Assembly: GCA_022614705.1 (NCBI GenBank)
Contig: JAKEIB010000362.1
Span: 1-10,128, forward strand
DNA length: 10,128 bases
Reading direction: 5' to 3'
Origin: Planctomycetota bacterium
GTDB taxonomy: Bacteria; Planctomycetota; Planctomycetia; Pirellulales; Lacipirellulaceae
Shown here in pieces: positions 1 to 7,722 of the stretch. Below the pieces are notes generated by a model that saw only the letters and a list, made by a program, of their open reading frames with translations, did no database searches and was not told the DNA's origin. Position 1 is the first letter of the stretch; every line of letters begins with the position of its first letter. A program made the translations under genes and the position numbers.

Positions 1-101
1 CTGGCGAGTTCAGATCGTGTACACGCATTGTCGAACGCAACTTGTTGAAATCCTAAGAGTTAACCGAAGTCACTCCGGCGTTAGCCGGACAGTAGTGATG
101 T
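1..101 (+). repeat. Left copy of 101-bp terminal inverted repeat
   Basis: This segment is the reverse complement of 10026-10126 with 100 of 101 positions identical. The single mismatch is A27 against T on the other copy (A at 10100 on the plus strand). Identity stops sharply after position 101. The repeat holds a stem-loop at 75-90, with a 6-bp stem (tccggc/gccgga) and a GTTA loop. An outer TCACT/AGTGA pair flanks it with a small bulge. In this copy the ATG at 98-100 opens only a six-codon frame ending in TAA. The other copy uses the equivalent ATG as the likely start of a lipoprotein gene. The repeat begins at the window edge, so its true outer limit is unknown. Confidence 0.95.
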
Positions 102-167
102 ATCATTGCAACTCTTAAGCCTGAGTCGGTGACTTGCGAAAACGGGCCGTTCGAGTGTGGACTTAAA
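102..167. other. Short non-coding stretch after the ABC ATPase gene
   Basis: These 66 bases lie between the left inverted repeat and the stop codon of the ABC ATPase gene. I see no gene, no strong hairpin and no T-run that would mark a terminator. A permease gene that would normally accompany the ATPase does not start here. Confidence 0.5.
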
Positions 168-1148
168 TCAACGTTTCCCCTTCGTGCCCTTAGTGCCTTC
201 GTGGTCCGATTCAGCATTTCCGTCGGACCAAAATCGATGGCCGGTGAAGTGGATGAAAACGTCTTCCAGCGTGGGTTTGCCGAGGTTGATGGATTCGACG
301 CGGTCGGGGAACGCTTCCACTAATTTTGGTATCCATTCGTGTCCGTTGGGCAACTCGAGTCGCACGGAGCCGTCGACCACTTTGGCCGGGACGTTGAAGC
401 GCTGGTCGATCTCGCCGGCGAGGAAATCGGGGGTGCCGGTGCGGATCGTGATCGCGTCGCCGCCGACGGCCGACTGCAGCGCGGCCGGCGTGTCGAGGGC
501 GGCGAGCTGGCCGCGGTGCATGATCGCGATGCGGTCGGCGACTTGTGCTTCATCGAGCAAGTGCGTGGTGAGCACGACCGTGACGCCCGTCTCGTCGCGG
601 ACCTGCTTCAGGTATTGCCACACGTCGCTTCGCGCGCCCGGGTCGAGCCCGGTCGACGGCTCATCGAGCAAAAACAATCGCGGTCGGTGCAGCATGCCCT
701 TGGCCAACTCGACTCGCCGCCGCAGGCCGCCGGAGAGTTTTTCGACCAAGTCGCGTTTGCGATCGGCGAGGCCGAGGCGCATGAGCATCTCGTCAGCGCG
801 TGTGCGCAGTTCACGACCGGCCAGGCCGTACAGGCGGCCGTGAAAGACGACGTTCTCCATCACGGTAAGCTTCTTATCGACGCTCGGCGCTTGGAATACG
901 ACGCCGAGCTGCGCGCGGATCGCATCGGCCTCGCGCCGCAGGTCGTAGCCCAGCACGCGCACGTCGCCTTGTTGGACGGGGATCAGCGTCGAAAGCACGC
1001 GAAACAGCGTCGTCTTGCCACTGCCGTTGGGGCCGAGGATTGCGAAGATTTCACCACTGGCGACACTCAGCGACAGGTCGGAAATTGCTGAGTGCTCGCC
1101 ATACCGATGGGCGAGATGCGCGATATCGACGGCAGGCAAAGTGGACAT
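168..1148 (-). CDS. ABC-2 type transporter ATP-binding protein
   Basis: This is a 326-residue nucleotide-binding subunit of an ABC-2 type (DrrA/NatA/CcmA-like) transporter, acting at the inner face of the membrane. Walker A is GPNGSGKT at residues 39-46 and the Q-loop glutamine is Q86. The signature is LSGGL at 138-142, Walker B is LFLLDEP at 158-164, and the switch histidine is H196. All catalytic motifs are intact. Residues about 229-304 resemble the C-terminal DUF4162-type domain, ending in the typical PTLEDVFIHFTG. The last 22 residues are low-complexity and appear encoded by intergenic repeat DNA. The ATG at 1148 has no obvious Shine-Dalgarno. It is the last gene of the oxidase cluster, 158 bp after the subunit IV-type gene. 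No permease gene is present downstream before the window ends, so the substrate is unknown. A role in oxidase maturation is a guess from position only. Confidence 0.93.
   Translation of the reverse strand: MSTLPAVDIAHLAHRYGEHSAISDLSLSVASGEIFAILGPNGSGKTTLFRVLSTLIPVQQGDVRVLGYDLRREADAIRAQLGVVFQAPSVDKKLTVMENVVFHGRLYGLAGRELRTRADEMLMRLGLADRKRDLVEKLSGGLRRRVELAKGMLHRPRLFLLDEPSTGLDPGARSDVWQYLKQVRDETGVTVVLTTHLLDEAQVADRIAIMHRGQLAALDTPAALQSAVGGDAITIRTGTPDFLAGEIDQRFNVPAKVVDGSVRLELPNGHEWIPKLVEAFPDRVESINLGKPTLEDVFIHFTGHRFWSDGNAESDHEGTKGTKGKR
171..230 (-). repeat. Repeat-derived tail: CACGAAGG-type repeat plus 8-bp stem-loop
   Basis: On the minus strand the end of the ABC ATPase gene reads as iterated CACGAAGG/CACTAAGG units over about 172-203. 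An inverted repeat lies before it, tggtccga at 202-209 paired with tcggacca at 223-230 around a 13-base loop. This segment encodes the non-conserved C-terminal residues after the FTGH at 301-304. The pattern looks like an intergenic repeat read through by the gene, rather than protein-selected sequence. Confidence 0.6.
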
Positions 1149-1208
1149 TCGGGCATTTCGCGATTAATGGTGCGCTGCGAGGCGCGTGGATTAGGAACTA
1201 GGCACGAC

Positions 1209-1280
1209 CCGGGCACCGCCCGGAGGGTGGTCCGGTCGCCGGGACCGAACCAGCATTCCCCGGCGACCCGTTGGGGTCGC
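1209..1280 (-). other. Three consecutive GC-rich stem-loops between subunit IV-type gene and ABC gene
   Basis: Three small inverted repeats follow one another in the 158-bp gap 1149-1306. The first is ccgggc/gcccgg at 1209-1223 with an ACC loop. The second is ggtccgg/ccgggacc at 1229-1246 with one bulged base. The third is gcgaccc/gggtcgc at 1263-1280 with a GTTG loop. None is followed by a T-run on the minus strand, so none is a classical intrinsic terminator. They could reduce or tune transcript passage into the ABC gene or protect the upstream mRNA. That role is inference. Nothing else is seen in this gap. Confidence 0.5.
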
Positions 1281-1306
1281 GGCTAATCAACTCACAACTG
1301 CAATAA

Positions 1307-1768
1307 CTAATGCGGGCTGTCGTGCGACATCTCTTCTTCCGCCGCCTCGGCTTCCGCGTGTTCGATGGCCGGCGGGTCGGGCGCGTACAGCAGGCGCTCG
1401 TACGAGTAGCGCGCGAATCCGTTGTTTTGCCGCCAGCCGATGTCCGGCACGAGCATCAGCGTCAGGAAGATCGACATGAACGTGGCGGGGATCGTCAGCA
1501 CCCATTTCCAGTTCGCTTCCCACAGCAAGTGCATGAAGAACATGATCACGAGCATCGCCTTGGTACACGAAACGGCCACCATGAACGCCCAGGCCACGTG
1601 CTTGCCAAACGGCCAGTAGCTGGAATACGTAAAGAACGAGGCGCCCGTCAGCACGCACAGCGCAGCGAACACGATTAAATACTTGCCGATGCCACCGTGA
1701 TCGATATGCTCCTGGCTATCGTGGCGGGCCTGCTGGTCGTGGTCGTGTGGATGGCTGAACTGCGTCAT
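1307..1768 (-). CDS. Cytochrome c oxidase subunit IV family protein
   Basis: This 153-residue membrane protein fits the small prokaryotic subunit IV (CyoD/COX4_pro-like) family by size, topology and position. It has three predicted membrane helices at about residues 30-50, 58-81 and 89-108. The second helix carries the family-like stretch CTKAMLVIMFFMHLLWE (residues 68-84). The N-terminus is rich in His and Asp (H6, H8, H10, H16, H21, H24). The C-terminus is acidic and ends MSHDSPH. Both tails are longer than in compact subunit IV proteins of roughly 100 residues. The gene follows coxC by 90 bp in the same direction and likely encodes an assembly or stability subunit of the oxidase. The ATG at 1768 has no clear ribosome-binding site. 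Exact family assignment is less sure than for the core subunits because sequence conservation in this family is low. Confidence 0.85.
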   Translation of the reverse strand: MTQFSHPHDHDQQARHDSQEHIDHGGIGKYLIVFAALCVLTGASFFTYSSYWPFGKHVAWAFMVAVSCTKAMLVIMFFMHLLWEANWKWVLTIPATFMSIFLTLMLVPDIGWRQNNGFARYSYERLLYAPDPPAIEHAEAEAAEEEMSHDSPH

Positions 1769-1805
1769 GACAAATGCTCGGGTAGAGGCAAATGTTGGGT
1801 AAGTT

Positions 1806-1859
1806 GTTAGTTGTTAAATCAGTTTCTGAACAACTATCTACGAACCACTATCAACTAAC
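1806..1859. repeat. CAACTAAC-type intergenic inverted repeat
   Basis: The 90-bp gap between coxC and the subunit IV-type gene holds two overlapping inverted pairs. One is gttagttg at 1806-1813 with caactaac at 1852-1859. The other is agttgtt at 1809-1815 with aacaact at 1829-1835. The outer arm reaches the coxC stop codon. The same word (aacaactaacaa) recurs on the other strand in the gap on the opposite side of coxC (around 2915-2925), so it looks like a short dispersed repeat. Confidence 0.6.
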
Positions 1860-2851
1860 TAAAACAAATACAACAACGGAAACAGAAAAATCCATACCAG
1901 GTCGACGAAGTGCCAATACAGGCCGATGTTTTCCACCAAGTTCGCGCGAGCTCGGTCCAACGTAATGAATAGCATCAAGGCAAACACAATGAGTCCCACC
2001 AGTACGTGCAGGGCGTGGAACCCGGTGAGCAGGAAATACGTGCTCGCCCACAGCGGTCCGCCGGGAATCATGATCGGCAGGCGGAGCCAGGGATAGCGGT
2101 CGTTGAAACCTTGAGCGTGGCCCGCATCGTGCGACTCGCCATCCTGCGGAGCGTTCTGCTGGAACGCGACCAGCCGCATTACGGCGCTTTCGGGCACGGC
2201 GCCGGCCGCGGCGGCGTGGGCCACACTGTTGTGGTCGTGTGGCGGGTAGATGGCGAACGCCAGTTCCATCGCCTTGATCCGGCCTTGCTCGGAAGCCGGC
2301 TCGTTTCGCATCGCGAGCTCGGCGTCGTCGACCATTTTGCTGATTTCATCGATCGGCTTGCGAATCGGCTCGTTCTTTTGGGTGAATTCGGTTCGCAGAT
2401 CATTCAGCCGTTGGCGCACGGCGGCCACGTAGTAAAGATCCGCCTTGTCGTGAACCAGGCCGTGCGGTTTCGTTGGATAAATGCCGTGCGAGAATTTCTG
2501 CTGATACTCGTACGCCTTGACACCGAGGAACACGCCGCCGAGCAGTAACGTCAGCAGCAGGAACCCCTTGGCCTTTGTCGTCTGGCTCATTTTGGCCGCT
2601 TCGAGGGCGAGGACGATCGTCACGCTGGAGCAGATCAGCACGAAGGTGTTGAACGCGCCGATCGGCTCGCTCAAGTGAACGTCGTGCGGCGCGGGCCAGG
2701 CGATCGCCCCGAAGCGGAGCACGATGTACGTGCCGATCAGGCCGGCGAAGAACATGATCTCGGTCGACAGAAACAGCCACAAGCACGTCTTGCCGTTCGG
2801 AATCGGCAACGCGGGCTGGTAGGCGAACATTGGAGTATGGGAATGACTCAT
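1859..2851 (-). CDS. coxC: Cytochrome c oxidase subunit III (enlarged loop form)
   Basis: This is subunit III of the heme-copper oxidase, an integral membrane subunit that stabilises subunit I. The 330-residue form starting MSHSHTPMFA is preferred. An upstream in-frame ATG at 2905 would add 18 residues encoded by intergenic repeat-like sequence. Five helices are visible at about residues 22-47, 65-88, 96-116, 268-296 and 311-330. E31 lies in LSTEIMFF, matching the conserved membrane glutamate region. GFHALHV (278-284) and LYWHFVDLVWIFLFPLLYL (311-329) are strong family signatures. Between helices 3 and 4 lies a roughly 150-residue hydrophilic segment, far longer than in standard bacterial subunit III. 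It contains a helical charged part (about 140-200) and a His/Ala-rich part with H205, H207, H212, H241 and H245. The five-helix core resembles the short caa3/CyoC-type form lacking the first two helices. Confidence 0.95.
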   Translation of the reverse strand: MSHSHTPMFAYQPALPIPNGKTCLWLFLSTEIMFFAGLIGTYIVLRFGAIAWPAPHDVHLSEPIGAFNTFVLICSSVTIVLALEAAKMSQTTKAKGFLLLTLLLGGVFLGVKAYEYQQKFSHGIYPTKPHGLVHDKADLYYVAAVRQRLNDLRTEFTQKNEPIRKPIDEISKMVDDAELAMRNEPASEQGRIKAMELAFAIYPPHDHNSVAHAAAAGAVPESAVMRLVAFQQNAPQDGESHDAGHAQGFNDRYPWLRLPIMIPGGPLWASTYFLLTGFHALHVLVGLIVFALMLFITLDRARANLVENIGLYWHFVDLVWIFLFPLLYLF

Positions 2852-2869
2852 ATTCAAGTTGATGGTTAA

Positions 2870-2926
2870 TAGTCGGTGGAAGGCTTGCTCTTTGCAACTA
2901 TCCACTTACGACTAACAACTAACAAA
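2870..2926. repeat. Intergenic imperfect inverted repeat with CAACTAAC unit
   Basis: The gap between ctaB and coxC contains tagtcg at 2870-2875 paired with cgacta at 2909-2914, and gtgga at 2876-2880 paired with tccac at 2901-2905. A further run reading actaacaactaacaa lies at 2911-2925. The latter matches, on the opposite strand, the repeat found after coxC. The upstream in-frame extension of coxC falls in this segment, which argues that the extension is not protein-coding. Confidence 0.5.
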
Positions 2927-2930
2927 TCCT

Positions 2931-3857
2931 CTAAATTGCGACCATTAATAACAAACCCATCCAGCAAATCAGGTATGCAAGACTAGCGCGGAGCAGGCGA
3001 CGCGCGGTGCGATCATTGCGATCAAGCAAAAACATCGTTGCCGCGGCCACTTGGAAGGCGCCAAGCACCAAGGCCCAGCCAAAGTAGACTACCGGGCTGC
3101 CAGCCTGGGGCCCGAGTGCGGGAACCAGGCTGACGGGAATCAATGACAGCGCAGCGACAACCGCTTGTGCGCCGGCGCGCAGGCCGGTTGGATCAACGAC
3201 GGTGAGCATCCGCTGACCGGCGCGGGCATAGTCCGTTCGGTACAGCCAGGCGATTGCCATGAAGTGCGGGAACTGCCAAAGGAACATTACGGCTACGAGC
3301 GACAGCGCGCGGACGTCGATCGCCGCGCCGGTGGCGGTCCAGCCGATGAGAATCGGCAACGCGCCGCTGGCGGCGCCGACGGCCGTGTTGAGCGGCGTGC
3401 GCGTTTTCATGGGCGTGTATGCGAGAACGTAAATCAGCCATGTGGCGAGCGCCATGCCGGCCGCTGCAAGATTCGCGCCAACAGCAAGCGCCGTTAGGCC
3501 GCCAATCAGCGTCGCAGCGCCGAACAGAAGCACCCGCCGCGACGTGAGCCGGCCAGCGGGCAGCGGGCGGTTGGCGGTGCGTGGCATTCGGGCGTCGGTT
3601 GCTCGCTCCCACCATTGATTGAGTGCACCGGCGCTTGCCGCCACCAGCCCTGCACCGAACACTGTTGCCAGCAATACGACTCGGTCCACTCCCCAGGGCG
3701 ATGCAAGGTGCGCGGCGACGATCACCGTGACCAGCTCCATCGCGACAATGCGTGGCTTGGTGAGTTCGACGTAGTCGGCCGCGCGCACGAGCCAAGCGCG
3801 ACGTGTGCGGGCGTCGGCCAACGCGGCGATTTCGGCGGCGGTCGTGAGTCGGCTCAT
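2931..3857 (-). CDS. ctaB: Protoheme IX farnesyltransferase (heme O synthase)
   Basis: This UbiA-family membrane prenyltransferase adds a farnesyl group to protoheme, giving heme O, the first step to heme A. The 308-residue form starting MSRLTTAAEI is chosen. Its ATG overlaps the ctaA stop in an ATGA arrangement, and GGGAGG sits 7 bases upstream (3865-3870). An ATG five codons earlier (3872) is in frame but lacks this site. The first prenyl-diphosphate/Mg motif is NQWWERATDARMPRTANRP at 80-98, with E84 at the position that is Asp in many homologues and D88 kept. The second conserved loop is YTPMKTRTPLNTAVGA at 147-162, and FLWQFPHFMAIAW at 192-204 is another family hallmark. About nine membrane helices are visible. 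It is translationally coupled to ctaA, so both heme-modifying steps are made together within the oxidase cluster. Confidence 0.96.
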   Translation of the reverse strand: MSRLTTAAEIAALADARTRRAWLVRAADYVELTKPRIVAMELVTVIVAAHLASPWGVDRVVLLATVFGAGLVAASAGALNQWWERATDARMPRTANRPLPAGRLTSRRVLLFGAATLIGGLTALAVGANLAAAGMALATWLIYVLAYTPMKTRTPLNTAVGAASGALPILIGWTATGAAIDVRALSLVAVMFLWQFPHFMAIAWLYRTDYARAGQRMLTVVDPTGLRAGAQAVVAALSLIPVSLVPALGPQAGSPVVYFGWALVLGAFQVAAATMFLLDRNDRTARRLLRASLAYLICWMGLLLMVAI

Positions 3858-4867
3858 ACGGCGGCCTCCCATCGTCGCGAAACTGCGTCTCTCGCGGCGG
3901 AAGCGAAAGGCAGGAGCCGTTGGCCGAATAATGCAAGCGCTAACGATGTCGCCAGGAGAAGCGATCCGGCCGCGACGTGTGCGGTAATTATGTGAGTCTG
4001 CAGCCAGCCACCGTCCTGGACGGCGACGCTACCTGTGGATATCCAATCGGACACCCATGCGGGCACGGAAAATTTCACGATCCAGGTGCCGGCGCCGAGG
4101 GCGAGCTGTACCGCGACGAGGCCGGCGAGGATTATCGCTAAGCCGCCAAGCGGTTTGATCGTTCGCGCGTGGGACAGCACGAACCAGGCGAGCAGCGCAA
4201 CGTGCAGCGTCACTGCGGCGGCAAGAAACAAGTGAAATCGCACCGCCAGCACAAACGCACCCGGCTCGGCGGCGACTGGCACGTGTCGCAGCACGGCACC
4301 GACTACGATTTGCAGATAGACGAGGATGCACGTCACGAGCGCAAGACGGCGGATGTAGCCGGCGGAGGGCGGTACGGCGGATGATTCACGGAGCCACCAG
4401 CAACGCGATGTGAATACCACCATCGCCACGGTGACGGCAAAGAACAACGGGCCGGTGCAGCCGTGGAGCATGGCGAGTGTGCGCTCGTCGAATCGCACGC
4501 GCATGCCGCCGAGCACGCCTTGGAAGATGACTAACGCCAGAGCGGCGCCGCCCAGCCAGCGCATCCAACGGCGGTCGTCGCGTCGCCACAACAAGGCAAG
4601 CAATACAATCGTCATCATGCCGACCATGGCGCCTAGCAAGCGATGCCCGTGCTCGACGAACAGGTCCCAAGGACCCGTGAGCCACGTCGTCCACGGGTAA
4701 AGGAACAGGTTATAGCCATAGGTGCTCGGCCAATCGGGGACGGCCATGCCGGAATCGGTCGTCGTCACCAGACCGCCGACCCACAAGAGCGGGAACGTCG
4801 CGCAAGCGAGCGCAATGGCCCACCGATGCGGCCAAGGCGATGCGGGATGGGTGAAGTCCGGGTTCAT
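3854..4867 (-). CDS. ctaA: Heme A synthase (CtaA/COX15)
   Basis: This membrane monooxygenase-like enzyme oxidises the heme O methyl group to the formyl group of heme A. The 337-residue protein shows about eight membrane helices arranged as two similar halves. GGLVTTTDSGMAVPDWPSTY at 31-50 is the hallmark N-terminal motif. E72, H73, H75 and R76 form the EHGHR motif, and H135 lies in LAMLHG. H212 (RFHLF) and H222 fall in the second half, as do H292 and H297 (QTHIITAH). These are the expected heme-ligand regions. The cysteine pair found in the first outer loop of some Gram-positive homologues is absent (no Cys in residues 31-70). The stop overlaps the ctaB start by ATGA. The gene lies 136 bp after coxA. 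The ATG at 4867 has no clear ribosome-binding site. Confidence 0.95.
   Translation of the reverse strand: MNPDFTHPASPWPHRWAIALACATFPLLWVGGLVTTTDSGMAVPDWPSTYGYNLFLYPWTTWLTGPWDLFVEHGHRLLGAMVGMMTIVLLALLWRRDDRRWMRWLGGAALALVIFQGVLGGMRVRFDERTLAMLHGCTGPLFFAVTVAMVVFTSRCWWLRESSAVPPSAGYIRRLALVTCILVYLQIVVGAVLRHVPVAAEPGAFVLAVRFHLFLAAAVTLHVALLAWFVLSHARTIKPLGGLAIILAGLVAVQLALGAGTWIVKFSVPAWVSDWISTGSVAVQDGGWLQTHIITAHVAAGSLLLATSLALALFGQRLLPFASAARDAVSRRWEAAV
3865..3870 (-). promoter_or_regulatory. Ribosome-binding site of ctaB
   Basis: The minus strand reads GGGAGG here, 7 bases before the ATG at 3857 and inside the 3' end of ctaA. It is one of only two good Shine-Dalgarno sites in the window. It decides the ctaB start in favour of 3857 over 3872. 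Confidence 0.7.
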
Positions 4868-5003
4868 ATCTTATGGCCGCGAAGAGGCAAAAAATGCACG
4901 AAAATATTTTTTTGGTAAAGGTCTGGGCTACTGGTTTCTGATTCGTGGCGCTAAGCCGCAAGCGGACTGTTTTTGTGTTTCTTCGTGACTTTTTGTGGCA
5001 ATT
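4868..5003. other. AT-rich coxA-ctaA spacer with repeat-like segment
   Basis: This 136-bp gap contains no gene. On the minus strand, just after the coxA stop, it carries an iterated CACAAAAA/CACGAAG-like stretch (about 4965-5000). The self-complementary word ccgcaagcgg at about 4956-4965 follows. Nearer ctaA are two A/T runs, including seven consecutive T at about 4909-4915 on the plus strand. On the minus strand these are A-runs, so they do not form an intrinsic terminator for the cluster. A weak promoter for ctaA here cannot be excluded but is not demonstrated. Confidence 0.4.
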
Positions 5004-6779
<1,776 letters not shown>

Positions 6780-6820
6780 TTCAATGTCGAGTCGAATCGC
6801 AATCTATCGGTCACAAGCGA

Positions 6821-6837
6821 GCCCGCCGGCGGCGGGC
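6821..6837 (-). other. GC-rich stem-loop between coxB and coxA
   Basis: The sequence gcccgcc at 6821-6827 pairs perfectly with ggcgggc at 6831-6837 around a GGC loop. On the minus strand it begins 4 bases after the coxB stop. No T-run follows it, so it is more likely an mRNA-stabilising or attenuating structure between coxB and coxA than a terminator. That function is inference. Confidence 0.5.
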
Positions 6838-6841
6838 CCCG

Positions 6842-7621
6842 CTATTCTTCCTCCGTCTCATTCGCCGGGACGGTTCGGGTCTTTTGATCGGCGATCTTTT
6901 CCTTAAGCCAAGCATCGAACTCGCTGCGCGGCTCAAACGTCGCGCGGCCTTTCATTTTGTAGTGCCCCCAGCCGCAAAGTTCGGCGCACACGATGTCGTA
7001 CCGGCCCGTGTCACGCGCCTTGAACCACATGTATTGCTCCATGCCAGGCACCACGTCTTGCTTCATCCGCAAGTTGGGCAGGAAAAAGCTGTGCAGCACG
7101 TCGGCACTCTTGATGATCAGGAGCACTTCCTCGCCCGATGGAAAGTGGATGTCGCCATCGACTCGCACGATGTCGTCGCGCGAGTGCAGTTTGCCGTCGG
7201 GGCCGGGGTAACGGACGTCCCAATTAAATTGCCGGCCGGTGATCTCGGCCGTGACCGGAATATTCGGCCGGCGCATCTTGGCGTCGGCCCAGGCGTTCAT
7301 CTGGTAGATGGCGATAAACAGCAGCGTCACGGCCGGCAGAATTGTCCACACGACTTCCAGCGTGTGGCTGCCGTGCGAAAACTTCGCCGGTTCGGGGTTC
7401 GTGCGGGAGTCATACTTCCAGGCGAAGTAACACAGCGCCCCCTCCGTGGCCACGAAGATGATGCCCGTGAGCCACAGGATGAACATGAACAACTGGTCGA
7501 TCACCCGACCGTGTTCCGAAATATCCTTGGGGAACCAGTGGTTGAAGTACGGCGCGACGACAAACGTCAGCACGCCGAACACCGGCACCATGAGGAACAG
7601 AAGGGCCCAAAAACGCTTCAC
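6842..7621 (-). CDS. coxB: Cytochrome c oxidase subunit II (CuA)
   Basis: This subunit accepts electrons from cytochrome c at the dinuclear CuA centre in the periplasm and passes them to heme a. The 259-residue protein has three hydrophobic segments at about 5-25, 43-68 and 89-110. A periplasmic cupredoxin domain follows. The CuA ligands are complete: H177 (DVLHSFF), C212, E214, C216, H220 and M223 in CAELCGWGHYKM. The aromatic entry region GRQFNWDVRYPG at 129-140 is present with W134. There is no fused C-terminal cytochrome c domain, in contrast to caa3 oxidases. A separate di-heme cytochrome c gene stands directly upstream. Translation starts at GTG, with AGGAG 6 bases upstream (7628-7632). 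The C-terminal tail is charged and short. Confidence 0.98.
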   Translation of the reverse strand: MKRFWALLFLMVPVFGVLTFVVAPYFNHWFPKDISEHGRVIDQLFMFILWLTGIIFVATEGALCYFAWKYDSRTNPEPAKFSHGSHTLEVVWTILPAVTLLFIAIYQMNAWADAKMRRPNIPVTAEITGRQFNWDVRYPGPDGKLHSRDDIVRVDGDIHFPSGEEVLLIIKSADVLHSFFLPNLRMKQDVVPGMEQYMWFKARDTGRYDIVCAELCGWGHYKMKGRATFEPRSEFDAWLKEKIADQKTRTVPANETEEE

Positions 7622-7627
7622 AACAAA

Positions 7628-7632
7628 CTCCT
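7628..7632 (-). promoter_or_regulatory. Ribosome-binding site of coxB
   Basis: The minus strand reads AGGAG here, 6 bases before the GTG at 7621. It supports the GTG start. It sits directly beside a small stem-loop at 7631-7645 (ctgcg/cgcag) that overlaps its first bases, so initiation could be affected by folding. Confidence 0.65.
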
Positions 7633-7657
7633 GCGCTGGACGCAGTCCTTATTTCTA

Positions 7658-7722
7658 TTTCGGATTGCGGATTTCGGATTGTCGAAAAACAAATCCGCAA
7701 TCCGCAAACCGAAATCCGCAAT
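7658..7722. repeat. ATCCGCAAT-type iterated inverted repeat
   Basis: This intergenic element repeats the words ATCCGCAAT and CCGAAATCCG in both orientations. The arm attgcggatttcgg at 7664-7677 pairs perfectly with ccgaaatccgcaat at 7709-7722. The shifted arm cggattgcggattt at 7661-7674 pairs perfectly with aaatccgcaatccg at 7691-7704, so two alternative 14-bp hairpins can form. Its right end overlaps the last base of the cytochrome c stop codon. Such iterated words are typical of dispersed intergenic repeats. A terminator is unlikely because no T-run follows on the minus strand. Confidence 0.8.

Noticed and set aside
157..1091. Long plus-strand open frames opposite the ABC ATPase gene
   Set aside because: They mirror a gene with intact Walker and signature motifs, and their translations show no recognisable domain.
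2852..2905. Upstream start adding 18 residues to CoxC
   Set aside because: The extension is encoded by intergenic repeat-like sequence and has no family resemblance. MSHSHTPMFA is the more natural N-terminus.
1801..2926. CRISPR-like repeats
   Set aside because: The repeats are short, imperfect and few, and have no regular spacing or spacers. No cas gene is present.
3858..3872. Start of ctaB five codons upstream
   Set aside because: The downstream ATG forms an ATGA overlap with the ctaA stop and has GGGAGG at the right distance.
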